Of a DNA stretch of 62,877 nt, positions 52,627 to 60,420 are shown piece after piece (the stretch's first letter is position 1; every line of letters begins with the position of its first letter). The notes under the pieces were generated by a model. The model had not been told where the DNA came from, did not search any database, and saw only the letters and a program-made list of their open reading frames with translations. Position numbers and translations under genes: made by a program. This stretch comes from JABCPE02 sp963516675 (GTDB lineage: Bacteria > Bacteroidota > Bacteroidia > Flavobacteriales > Weeksellaceae): the NCBI GenBank assembly GCA_963516675.1, contig CAUQBH010000012.1:1-62877 (forward strand), given 5' to 3'.

Positions 52627-53244
52627 ATGAAAAAGATTTCAAGTATGGCTCTTTTAGGGCTTTCATTAATGGGATTTTCACAAGTGAAAATAGGTATAAA
52701 AGCGAATGTTTTGCTTAATACTGGTTCTTCCAAATGGTCTGAAATAAAAAGATCTGTACTAGATTACACAGATTCAGGCAGCAAAAGTGCAGGGTTTAAT
52801 GTAGGGCTTTCGGCTAGAGTAAACCTCCCTTCAACTCCCTTGTTCATCATGCCTGAAATTTATTACACTTCTTTTAATAATTCATTCACTGAAAGAAGAA
52901 CTAAAACGACTTTGAAAGCAAAAACCAACAGAATAGATGTTCCTGTATTAGTCGGAGTAAACCTTATTTCGGATAATCTAGGGGTTTTCGTAGGGCCTGT
53001 GGCTTCCTACAACCTTGCAAAAGAAAATACATGGAATAATTTCAAAGAAAATGCAGGGAACAAATTCACAGTTGGTTATCAGGTTGGTGCAGAGGCGAGA
53101 TTGTCTAACTTCATCATCAATGCGAGATACGAAGGTAGTTTCTCCAAAGACCAAAGAGAATTTATCAGCAACAATCTTTCCGAAACTGTGAGGTATGACA
53201 ATCGTCCAAGCTTCGTAGTTCTGGGGGTTGGGTACCAATTTTAG
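52627..53244 (+). CDS. PorT-like outer-membrane beta-barrel protein
   Basis: A 205-residue exported protein with a signal peptide (residues about 1-18, ending GFSQ) and the strand pattern of the eight-strand PorT/OMP_b-brl_2 barrels: KIGIKANVLLNTG, PLFIMPEIYYTSFN, IDVPVLVGVNLISDNLGVFVGPVASYNL, AEARLSNFIINARYEGSF and a C-terminal LGVGYQF with terminal Phe. It is 37 bases after mlaF, so it may be an outer-membrane partner of the lipid transporter, or simply lie downstream. Confidence 0.7.
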   Translation: MKKISSMALLGLSLMGFSQVKIGIKANVLLNTGSSKWSEIKRSVLDYTDSGSKSAGFNVGLSARVNLPSTPLFIMPEIYYTSFNNSFTERRTKTTLKAKTNRIDVPVLVGVNLISDNLGVFVGPVASYNLAKENTWNNFKENAGNKFTVGYQVGAEARLSNFIINARYEGSFSKDQREFISNNLSETVRYDNRPSFVVLGVGYQF

Positions 53245-53267
53245 ATTTAAATTTTTATCATTAAACA

Positions 53268-53299
53268 AAAAAAGCTCGGAAAATTTCCCGAGCTTTTTT
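53268..53299 (+). terminator. Bidirectional terminator
   Basis: AAAAAAGCTCGG / CCGAGCTTTTTT with an 8-base loop; closes the mlaEF-barrel unit and the converging small membrane gene. Confidence 0.85.
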
Positions 53300-53306
53300 A
53301 TTCCTT

Positions 53307-53594
53307 TTAGATATTTGAAGAACTATCATTATTGATGCTCTCCACTTTCTTTTCTAATTCTTTGTTTTGTTTCTGTAATTGGGCAAACTGCTTTCTTTTT
53401 TCCTCCTCTCTTATCGCTGAACCTTTACTGATATAGCCCACTATTCCACCGATGATAAGGCCGATTCCTATTCCGCCCATCACTCCCATCATGTGGGACA
53501 TCGTGATTTTTTCTAACAAAAAATCTGTGGAATAATAAAACATCGCTCCCGAAATAAGCAGCAAAACCCCTCCTACTATTGATAAACTTTTCAT
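53307..53594 (-). CDS. Small two-helix membrane protein with coiled-coil tail
   Basis: A 95-residue protein with two Gly-rich transmembrane helices (about residues 5-22 and 34-58, the second with GGIGIGLIIGGIVGY) and a helical tail (about 63-90, KRKQFAQLQKQNKELEKKVE) that looks like a short coiled coil. The family is not recognised. A single gene at the edge of the unstable 53.7-56.7 kb segment. Confidence 0.55.
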   Translation of the reverse strand: MKSLSIVGGVLLLISGAMFYYSTDFLLEKITMSHMMGVMGGIGIGLIIGGIVGYISKGSAIREEEKRKQFAQLQKQNKELEKKVESINNDSSSNI

Positions 53595-53736
53595 ATTTCT
53601 TATTTAACTATTAAGAGACAAAGATAATAAATTTACTTCTCTAAAAATAAATAATCATCATCTTATATAAAAATATTCTACCTCTAATTGCTGATTCTAC
53701 TACCATTCCTATACATTTATAATAGCACAATACATC

Positions 53737-54115
53737 TTATTGTATTACAGTACCAGTATACTTATAATAATAATCTCCTATTTTGATATAATTTACATAT
53801 GGTAGATATCCAAACTTCCATTCATCTGAAGAAACAACTCTCTTATTTTTTCTAGTAATTCGCTTTGTAGGTCTATTAGTAAATACAAAAATCACCTCCA
53901 ACTTACAAGTTTCACAAACTATACCATCTGGAAAAACAACCTTTTTTTGAGTTTTGTTGTATTCTATATTTTCTTTTATATATATATATACCATATTCAT
54001 TCTTATTTATCTTATTTATTTTTATAGAATCATTATCCTTCATTTCTACTATTATCTCTTGACAAGAAATAGAAATGTTAAATAGCAAATTAATTATTAA
54101 TATTACTTTTCCCAT
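53737..54115 (-). pseudogene. Small exported protein gene disrupted at a (TA)7 tract
   Basis: Two overlapping frames join into one protein of about 126 residues if one TA unit is added to the tract TATATATATATATA (53977-53990). The first frame (ATG 54115) gives a signal peptide, MGKVILIINLLFNISISC, then EIIVEMKDNDSIKINKINKNEYG; the second gives IKENIEYNKTQKKVVFPDG, CETCKLEV and a Tyr-rich end YYYKYTGTVIQ. With seven units the product stops early; with eight it is full length. This could be phase variation, decay or a sequencing error. The start codon overlaps the end of the decayed peptidase-like fragment, and the gene resembles in size and export signal the small gene at 54342. Confidence 0.6.
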
Positions 54116-54310
54116 TGCCAATAATTTGTATCATATATTTTATCATAAAGATTCTTTTTATCCTCTGGAAGAGTATTTTTAATTCACTTGGAGAATAACT
54201 TGCAGAATTATCTGCATTAAAATCATTTTTTGAAATAAAATTTTATATATCTCTGCATGTATTATCTTATGAAAACCAAAGGAAATAAGAATAACACTAT
54301 TTTTAGTGAG
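54103..54310 (-). pseudogene. Decayed copy of the HEMIH-containing C-terminal domain
   Basis: On the minus strand the codons HKIIHAEIYKIL match FIHEMIHAEIYRKLL of the large gene at 54740-56497, at both DNA and protein level, with the catalytic Glu replaced by Lys. After one-base shifts at an AAAATTTT tract and at an A5 tract the reading continues as SKNDFNADNSASYSPSELK and then TLPEDKKNLYDKIYDTNYW, QWEK, stop (54103-54105). Its 5' end (54277-54294) repeats 18 bases of the signal-peptide region of the neighbouring gene. It is best explained as a remnant of a second C-terminal module; its last 13 bases overlap the start of the next gene. Confidence 0.55.
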
Positions 54311-54341
54311 TTTTGAATAGTATTTTAATAGTGTTTATATA

Positions 54342-54722
54342 TCAGTCCTCTATAACATCATGAATATGAGCTCTAAATAGATGATCCGATCGATATAAAA
54401 CAAACATATCTTTTTCTTTTTTTATAACATAAAAAACTTTAACCTGATACCTTGAATCGTTTTTTATGATTTTTGATAATTGATTTCTATTTATTATGGG
54501 GAAATAAATGTTTTTAATCCTTTTTTTTGGATCACTTATTCCATACGAAAATTTTACCTTTTTATTTGAAGTTAAATAAATATCGAAATAGTGAAATTTA
54601 TTCTTTTGTCTACAATGTTTATCTATTTTTGGGTTATACATTATATAGATTGTATCTTCTTTTATCTGTGAAAAGAAGAACAAAGGAAATAAGAATAATA
54701 TTATTTTTATTAAATTTTTCAT
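54342..54722 (-). CDS. Small exported protein, putative partner of the large lipoprotein
   Basis: A 126-residue protein with a signal peptide (MKNLIKIILFLFPLFFFSQ, residues 1-19) and a basic, Tyr/Ile-rich mature part with KIDKHCRQKNKFHYFDIYL and a His-rich end FRAHIHDVIED. No family recognised. It begins 17 bases after the stop of the large HEMIH-motif gene and on the same strand, as expected for an immunity or accessory protein exported to the same compartment. The 18-base direct repeat 54681-54698 in its signal sequence recurs at 54277-54294. A role as an immunity protein is inference from position only. Confidence 0.55.
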   Translation of the reverse strand: MKNLIKIILFLFPLFFFSQIKEDTIYIMYNPKIDKHCRQKNKFHYFDIYLTSNKKVKFSYGISDPKKRIKNIYFPIINRNQLSKIIKNDSRYQVKVFYVIKKEKDMFVLYRSDHLFRAHIHDVIED

Positions 54723-54739
54723 AATATATGTTTTTTAAA

Positions 54740-56497
54740 TTAAGGGCAATTTTTAGATGCTGTTTTGTACCAATGCCGATAGGTATTCTTTATTTTATCT
54801 TTTTTTGCTTGAGGGAGGTTTTTCCAAGTAATCGTTTCTTCAAGACCTATCCAAGCCATTGCTTCGGCTTGCTCATTAGTAATAGAAGCATCTACTTGTC
54901 TCACAAAATTCTTTATAATACCTCTATAGTGAGCTGCCATCATATCATGCCGGGGAGACTTATATTTATATCTCATATAATAATCCAAAAGTCCTGGAAA
55001 ATCAGAATTTTCTAGCATTTTCTCTAAATTTTTCCAGTCTATCCGCCCTCCACTTGTAGATGCTACTGTTAGCAATTTTCTATAGATTTCTGCATGTATC
55101 ATCTCGTGAATGAAAGTTCTTGCAATATCCGCAGTTGGTCTATCTAATTGATTGATATTAAAAGTTATTTTTATTTCTCTATTGTGAGGAGATCTAGTAC
55201 TTGCATTTACACCATCTTTTAGAATCCCTACATCAAAAATTAAATGCTCTGTAGAGAAGTCACTATCAAAATTTTTTAAATACTGTTTAAAATTAGCAGT
55301 TTTTTTTATTTTATTATAAATACAATTCAATTTTTTATGCTCTTTAAAAGCTATAGTAGGCTTCACTAAGTCTGGTCGTTTCCAGTCTTCCAATACAGAC
55401 TTTAATAAAACTATATCTCGTATATTGTGCAACTCTAATAATTCTCTAATTTCTTCCCATTCCACCCCTGGGTTAGCCCTCATAAAATCCCCCAAAGCCC
55501 TAAATACTGGCAAATAGCTCTCCCAACTAATAAACCTATTCTTATCAAGCACCCAGACACTATTTTCCGCTGCCAGATTATTAGCTTCACTAGGATTCTC
55601 CAAAAGATAGTCAAACATCTGACTCACTCGTACACTATATTCTGCAAGCTCTGCGTTTGCCACTTTGGAAGTATTTTGATTATAGACATCCAAATCATTA
55701 AACATTCTCTCCTTATCAGAAAACACCTTAAGCCTTCTATCCAAATCTTGTATTGTAGATTGACTAATCGGTTTTTCTCTCATCCATTTTCTCACAGAGT
55801 TTAGAAGAATATTTTTATTTGCCTCTACAAGATAATTCCAGTGTGTGAAATTAGAACTATTTTTTAATTCATTTAGTAGCCAGTCTGTAGCCACTCCTCC
55901 CGTACTTGCACTATGATTACCACTTCCTCCCCATCCTGTATATGTTTCCTCCCGACTCCCACATGCATCTATCACATCTATTGCATAATGAGCATCATTC
56001 ATATAACCTGGCTTACAAGACTCTCCTACCCCATGTTGTCCACCATTAGTACAAGGAACTTCATATAAAGAAATATACAAACAATTTGCTCCACTGTTCA
56101 TCTCTTTTATTCCCTCTACTTGTATATCTTTTGTAATACTTTTATTTTCCAATTTAGTTCCTGTAATCAATTTTCCATTTTGATAATCTGAAGAAACTAC
56201 TACTTGTAATTTTTCATTTAGTATTTGAATGGTTCCTGTAAGATCTTTAAAAATATCCTGTTCATCTTTTGGTCTATTCTTTGGAATTATTTTTAAATAC
56301 TGCATTCTCTGGACATTTTTCTCATGAGATAAAACTATCTGCTGCACCAAATAATATGGTGTTTTAGAACTATATACTGCTATTGGAAGGGTATAAGTCG
56401 TAATATTATTTTTTCTATCCGAAATTTCTCTATACAATATATCATTCAAAGGATATTGATTAGATTCAGTAGACATTTTATTTACCACTAAATTCAT
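54740..56497 (-). CDS. Large HEMIH zinc-peptidase-like protein, N-terminally interrupted lipoprotein
   Basis: A 585-codon open frame from ATG 56497, but the natural gene probably starts at 56692 with a lipoprotein signal and is broken by one in-frame TAA (56597-56599). The N-terminal third is Bacteroidota-type secreted sequence; residues about 150-200 hold CTNGGQHGVGESCKPGYMND and a Ser/Gly-rich stretch with CGSREETYTGWGGSGNHSAS; the middle is helical. Near the end lies FIHEMIHAEIYRKL (HEMIH at about residues 464-468), an HExxH zinc-peptidase-like motif, followed by HDMMAAHYRGIIKNF and a C-terminal helix. Architecture and neighbours recall polymorphic toxins with a variable C-terminal domain; I do not recognise a named family. 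Confidence 0.6.
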   Translation of the reverse strand: MNLVVNKMSTESNQYPLNDILYREISDRKNNITTYTLPIAVYSSKTPYYLVQQIVLSHEKNVQRMQYLKIIPKNRPKDEQDIFKDLTGTIQILNEKLQVVVSSDYQNGKLITGTKLENKSITKDIQVEGIKEMNSGANCLYISLYEVPCTNGGQHGVGESCKPGYMNDAHYAIDVIDACGSREETYTGWGGSGNHSASTGGVATDWLLNELKNSSNFTHWNYLVEANKNILLNSVRKWMREKPISQSTIQDLDRRLKVFSDKERMFNDLDVYNQNTSKVANAELAEYSVRVSQMFDYLLENPSEANNLAAENSVWVLDKNRFISWESYLPVFRALGDFMRANPGVEWEEIRELLELHNIRDIVLLKSVLEDWKRPDLVKPTIAFKEHKKLNCIYNKIKKTANFKQYLKNFDSDFSTEHLIFDVGILKDGVNASTRSPHNREIKITFNINQLDRPTADIARTFIHEMIHAEIYRKLLTVASTSGGRIDWKNLEKMLENSDFPGLLDYYMRYKYKSPRHDMMAAHYRGIIKNFVRQVDASITNEQAEAMAWIGLEETITWKNLPQAKKDKIKNTYRHWYKTASKNCP

Positions 56498-56596
56498 AGA
56501 ACTAAGAACCTGATCCCAAACAAGAGTATTTCTCTTTACTTCACTTGCAGGGACTAACCGAGAAGAAATTCTTCCTCCTATATTTATAGTATTTTT

Positions 56597-56692
56597 TTAA
56601 TTGGACACGGATGTTTCTATCAATTCTGATTCACTCCTGCACCCCAATAGACCAACTAATAAAATTGTATAAGAAATTAATTTAAGTTTCAT
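56597..56692 (-). pseudogene. Lipoprotein signal fragment, in frame with the large gene downstream
   Basis: From ATG 56692 the frame reads MKLKLISYTILLVGLLGC then RSESELIETSVSN and stops at TAA (56597-56599). LLGC is a lipobox. Codons after the stop continue in the same frame (KNTINIGGRISSRLVPASEV, then RNTLVWDQVLSS) into the ATG at 56497, so a single base change in the ochre codon would restore a lipoprotein of about 650 residues. The stop borders an A7 run, where sequencing or replication errors are common, but the frame is unchanged on either side. Confidence 0.6.
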
Positions 56693-56728
56693 AATATTTA
56701 GTTTTTAAATAAAAATTTTTGTTAAATT

Positions 56729-57532
56729 TTATTTTCCTCCTGATGCTTTATAATATTCTAATGCTTTAGACATGTGTTTATCCATATCTTTTCTTCTGTT
56801 CTCTGGACTTGGGTGAGTAGAAAGGAACTCCGGCTGTCTTGCTCCACTAGATGCCGCCTCCATTCTATGCCAGAACGGCTGAGCTTCTCTAGGGTCATAC
56901 CCTGCTATCGCCATTAGGTAAAGTCCCATCTGGTCTGCTTCCAGCTCTTGTTTTCTTCCGTATGCCAAAAGCCCTACTTGTGCTCCTATCGGATACAACT
57001 GGCTGAAAACCGATGCCATTGCATTATTTCTAATCGTTCCGCTGACCAATGTTCCTCCCACTTGGGCTAACATCGCTGAAGAAATTCTTTCATTTCCGTG
57101 TCCTGCCAGTGCATGGGCTACCTCGTGTCCCATAACCACAGCCACACCTGTTTCTGTCTTACATATAGGCATAATTCCTGTGTAGAATGCTACTTTCCCG
57201 CCTGGCATACACCATGCATTGACTTGTTTGTCTTCAATCAAATTAAATTCCCAATTATAGCTCGACAAAGCCTTTTCCCTCCCAATCGCTTTATAATAGC
57301 TTTCCGCTGCATTTTTTATTCTCTGCCCTACATTTCTTACTTGTTTTGCTTCATTGGTATTGCTTATTACTTTTGATTTAGACAAAGTATTTCTATACTG
57401 GGTAAGTGCCATCTGCGCTAGTTCGCTGTCATTCTGAAACTGCAGACTGCTTCGCCCTGTCATAGGGTTCGTAACACAAGCTACAAACACTGCTGAACAT
57501 AGTAACCCTGAGGCTAAAACTTTTACTTTCAT
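56729..57532 (-). CDS. M48-family metallopeptidase lipoprotein
   Basis: A 267-residue exported peptidase related to LoiP/YcaL/BepA. Signal with lipobox-like FVAC (Cys about residue 19), then VTNPMTGRSSLQ, the lead sequence of this group. The zinc motif HEVAH (about residues 136-140) is followed by GHGNERIS and the third ligand region ELEADQMGLYLMAIAGYDP (Glu about 197). The C-terminal STHPSPENRRKDM is also typical. It likely acts in outer-membrane protein quality control. It is upstream of the interrupted lipoprotein on the same strand, 36 bases away. Confidence 0.9.
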   Translation of the reverse strand: MKVKVLASGLLCSAVFVACVTNPMTGRSSLQFQNDSELAQMALTQYRNTLSKSKVISNTNEAKQVRNVGQRIKNAAESYYKAIGREKALSSYNWEFNLIEDKQVNAWCMPGGKVAFYTGIMPICKTETGVAVVMGHEVAHALAGHGNERISSAMLAQVGGTLVSGTIRNNAMASVFSQLYPIGAQVGLLAYGRKQELEADQMGLYLMAIAGYDPREAQPFWHRMEAASSGARQPEFLSTHPSPENRRKDMDKHMSKALEYYKASGGK

Positions 57533-57547
57533 ATTTTAAATTTTATC

Positions 57548-57575
57548 CAAATGTATAAATTTTAGTTCAAATATA
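57548..57575 (-). promoter_or_regulatory. Two putative -7 elements of the M48 gene
   Basis: TACATTTG (57548-57555) and TATATTTG (57568-57575) on the minus strand both fit TANNTTTG, 16 and 36 bases before the ATG. Confidence 0.35.
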
Positions 57576-57663
57576 AATAAAAGTTCAATTTATTATTATC
57601 AAGTCTTTTTTATTTTTCAAGATTTGCTTTAAATTTGCATTAAACAAAAACTATACATAATCA

Positions 57664-59349
57664 ATGCTTGACTGGATTTCACAACTTTTGTTACCGAATG
57701 AAAACCCTACAGCTATACAATCTCTGATTGTAATGATTTTAACGATTGGCTTGGGGGTGTTTTTAGGAAATATAAAGATTAAAAACACATCTTTAGGTGT
57801 TTCAGCAGTGATGTTTGCTGGACTTTTTTTGGGACACTATGGCTATAGGATGGATGCTTCCATTTCTAATTTTATCAAAGATTTGGGGCTGATTTTCTTT
57901 GTCTATGCTATTGGATTACAACTCGGTCCATCATTTTTTTCAGCCTTTAAAGCTCAAGGGCTGAAATATAATATTTTGGCAGCGAGTGGTATTCTACTCA
58001 GCACTTCATTGGCTTTCATCATATTTCTAAATACAGATTTAGGAATAGAAAACACGGTAGGAATTCTATCTGGTTCGGTTACCAGCACACCTGCCCTAGG
58101 AGCCGCGAAAAACATGGTTGACGAACTACGCCCACAGTTCCCCGACAGACACCTGAACAGCCCTGCCATAGGCTACGCCATCACCTATCCTATGGGAGTT
58201 TTGGGAGTGATTTTTTCTATTATTCTTGCAAGAATTTTACTGAAAATAAATCCACAGGAAGAGCTGGTTAAATTCAGAGAGCGAATTATACAGCGTTCCC
58301 AGCCCATTCTTCCAAAGAAATGTAGAATTACAAATCCTCATTTCGTGGGTAAAACCATTCGTGAGGCGATTAAAGAAATCGACAGAAACATCATCGTCAC
58401 ACACCTAAAAAGAAGCGGCACCAAAGAAGTAATCACTCCTGAATCTAGTGTGATTCTAAACGATAGAGATGTCCTAATGATTGTAGGAACTGAGCCTGAT
58501 GTGGACTTTTTCATCAGCCAGATAGGGCGAATTTCTTCGGATTCCTTCATCGAGGGAGGCGAAATCATGGTCAAAAATCTCTTTGTAACCAAAAAAACCG
58601 CGGTGCACAAGAAATTATCCGACCTAGATTTATTCGGGAAATATGACCTAAAAATCACTCGTATTTTCCGTGCTGGGGAAGAAATTCTGGCAAGGCCTTC
58701 ACTTGTTCTTTTCTATGGAGACAAAATCCGCGTTGTAGGAAAAGAAGAATCTATCCAAAAGGCAAAAGAACTGATAGGCGACTCGGAAAAAGTCCTGCTG
58801 AAACCAGATTTCTTGTCTTTATTTGGAGGGATTCTTTTAGGGATTTTAATCGGCTCTATACCTATTTTTGTCCCATCTATGCCGCTGCCGATAAAGCTTG
58901 GTTTTGCTGCAGGGCCTCTATTGGCTGCCCTTATCATCAGCCGTTATGGAAGAATTAGTTTTATTTATTCTTATTTTAATAATGGTGGAATTCATTTTAT
59001 GCGTGAACTGGGAATTTGTTTATTCTTCGCTTCGTTAGGAATAACTGCTGGCGCTAAATTTTATGATAATTTCATTCATTATAATGGCTGGCTGTGGCTG
59101 TTCTATGGCTCTATCATTACGCTTGTCCCTTGTATTTTCATTATTTTAGTAGGAAGATTTTACTTCAAGTTGGATTTTCTTAGTTTATCTGGGTTAATCA
59201 GTGGGGCTTATACAGACACTGCGGCGCTGTCTTTCAGTACTTCTTATTTGGATTCAGATATTCCTGTTCAGGCGTATGCACAAGTCTATCCGATGGTAAC
59301 CATTCTGAGGATTTTCATTGCCCAGATGCTGATTTTATTATTTATTTAA
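57664..59349 (+). CDS. YidE/AspT-family transporter with two RCK_C domains
   Basis: A 561-residue inner-membrane transporter of the aspartate:alanine exchanger family. Two halves of five to six helices (about residues 15-190 and 385-560) flank two TrkA-C/RCK_C domains (about 210-290 and 298-372), which may sense ligands. The antiporter duplication motifs are GSVTSTPALGAAKNMV (first half) and SGLISGAYTDTAALSF (second half). The substrate is not known for most YidE members. TAAATTTG at 57630-57637 is a possible promoter box. Converges with rpsB. Confidence 0.88.
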   Translation: MLDWISQLLLPNENPTAIQSLIVMILTIGLGVFLGNIKIKNTSLGVSAVMFAGLFLGHYGYRMDASISNFIKDLGLIFFVYAIGLQLGPSFFSAFKAQGLKYNILAASGILLSTSLAFIIFLNTDLGIENTVGILSGSVTSTPALGAAKNMVDELRPQFPDRHLNSPAIGYAITYPMGVLGVIFSIILARILLKINPQEELVKFRERIIQRSQPILPKKCRITNPHFVGKTIREAIKEIDRNIIVTHLKRSGTKEVITPESSVILNDRDVLMIVGTEPDVDFFISQIGRISSDSFIEGGEIMVKNLFVTKKTAVHKKLSDLDLFGKYDLKITRIFRAGEEILARPSLVLFYGDKIRVVGKEESIQKAKELIGDSEKVLLKPDFLSLFGGILLGILIGSIPIFVPSMPLPIKLGFAAGPLLAALIISRYGRISFIYSYFNNGGIHFMRELGICLFFASLGITAGAKFYDNFIHYNGWLWLFYGSIITLVPCIFIILVGRFYFKLDFLSLSGLISGAYTDTAALSFSTSYLDSDIPVQAYAQVYPMVTILRIFIAQMLILLFI

Positions 59350-59379
59350 AATAAAAACGATATATTCAATTAAAAATAT

Positions 59380-59413
59380 AAGGAAAAGAGTGTTATTCTC
59401 TTTTCCTTTTTTA
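59380..59413 (+). terminator. Terminator of the YidE-like gene
   Basis: AAGGAAAAGAG-TGTTATT-CTCTTTTCCTT followed by a T-run on the plus strand. Confidence 0.75.
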
Positions 59414-59453
59414 TTTCAAAAAAACATTATTAAAAACATCATTTAGATAAAAC

Positions 59454-59482
59454 AAAAAACACCTAATAATTAGGTGTTTTTT
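59454..59482 (-). terminator. Terminator of rpsB
   Basis: AAAAAACACCTAAT / ATTAGGTGTTTTTT, near-perfect, 22 bases after the rpsB stop. It shows that rpsB is the last gene of its unit here. Confidence 0.8.
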
Positions 59483-59504
59483 ATATTTCTATCTTCTAAA
59501 TTTA

Positions 59505-60230
59505 TTATTCAGCAGATTCTTCTTTTGCTGCTTTTTCAGAAGATTTCTTTTGAGACAAACCTTCTTTTACAGAAGCAGAAACGATAGAAAGAATCATATC
59601 GATAGATTTAGAAGCGTCATCGTTTCCTGGAATTACGAAGTCTACTTTTCTAGGATCTGAGTTAGTATCCACGATACCAAATACAGGAATACCTAATTTT
59701 TTAGCTTCTGTAACTGCGATGTGCTCTCTCATGATATCTACCACGAAGATAGCAGAAGGAAGACGAACCATATCAGCGATAGAACCTAAGTTCTTCTCTA
59801 GATTAGCTCTTTGTCTGTCTACTTGCAATCTTTCTTTTTTAGATAAAGTTTCAAATGTACCATCTTTCTTCATTTTATCGATAGCGTTCATTTTCTTAAC
59901 CGCTTTTCTGATAGTAACGAAGTTAGTAAGCATTCCACCTGGCCATCTTTCTGTGATGTAAGGCATATTAAGTTCTTGAGCGTGTTTTGCTACTACTTCT
60001 TTAGCTTGTTTTTTAGTAGCTACGAAAAGAACTTTTTTACCAGCTGAAGTGATTTTTTCAAGAGCAGAACAAGCCTCCTCTAATTTCACAGCTGTTTTAT
60101 GTAAATCAATGATGTGAATACCATTTTTCTCCATAAAAATGTATGGAGCCATATTAGGATTCCACTTTCTAGTCATGTGACCGAAATGTACTCCTGCTTC
60201 TAATAAGTCTTTAACTTGAACTTTTGCCAT
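59505..60230 (-). CDS. rpsB: 30S ribosomal protein S2
   Basis: A 241-residue ribosomal protein. VKDLLEAGVHFGHMTRKWNPNMAPYIF (first 20 from residue 4) is the S2 signature, followed by TERWPGGMLTNF, IFVVDIMREHIAVTEAKKLGIPVFGIVDTNSDP and a Lys/Ser/Glu-rich tail. A 190-base leader separates it from rpsI. The usual downstream partner tsf is missing: a terminator and a convergent transporter follow instead. Confidence 0.97.
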   Translation of the reverse strand: MAKVQVKDLLEAGVHFGHMTRKWNPNMAPYIFMEKNGIHIIDLHKTAVKLEEACSALEKITSAGKKVLFVATKKQAKEVVAKHAQELNMPYITERWPGGMLTNFVTIRKAVKKMNAIDKMKKDGTFETLSKKERLQVDRQRANLEKNLGSIADMVRLPSAIFVVDIMREHIAVTEAKKLGIPVFGIVDTNSDPRKVDFVIPGNDDASKSIDMILSIVSASVKEGLSQKKSSEKAAKEESAE

Positions 60231-60420
60231 TTTTTTGTTTTTTGTTAGTTTACTTTCCGCTGTTACGCAATCAACATGTTCTTTGATGGGAGAACTGTTT
60301 AGATGCTAAACTAAACGGGCAATTTTTACTTTCTGCTAAGCTAGACGCCTCGCATACTTGTATATAAAATAGTCTTTGCGAAACAATATACAGATGAAAC
60401 TGAATATTGAATACAAAATA
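60231..60420 (-). promoter_or_regulatory. rpsB leader with repeats and hairpin, candidate regulatory RNA
   Basis: A 190-base non-coding leader between rpsI and rpsB. It contains the hairpin GTTTAG-ATG-CTAAAC (60297-60311) and the near-identical direct repeats TTTACTTTCCGCT (60249-60261) and TTTACTTTCTGCT (60325-60337) on the plus strand. Ribosomal S2 often represses its own mRNA through such leaders. No good TANNTTTG box is seen, so the region is probably read through from rpsI. Confidence 0.4.
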
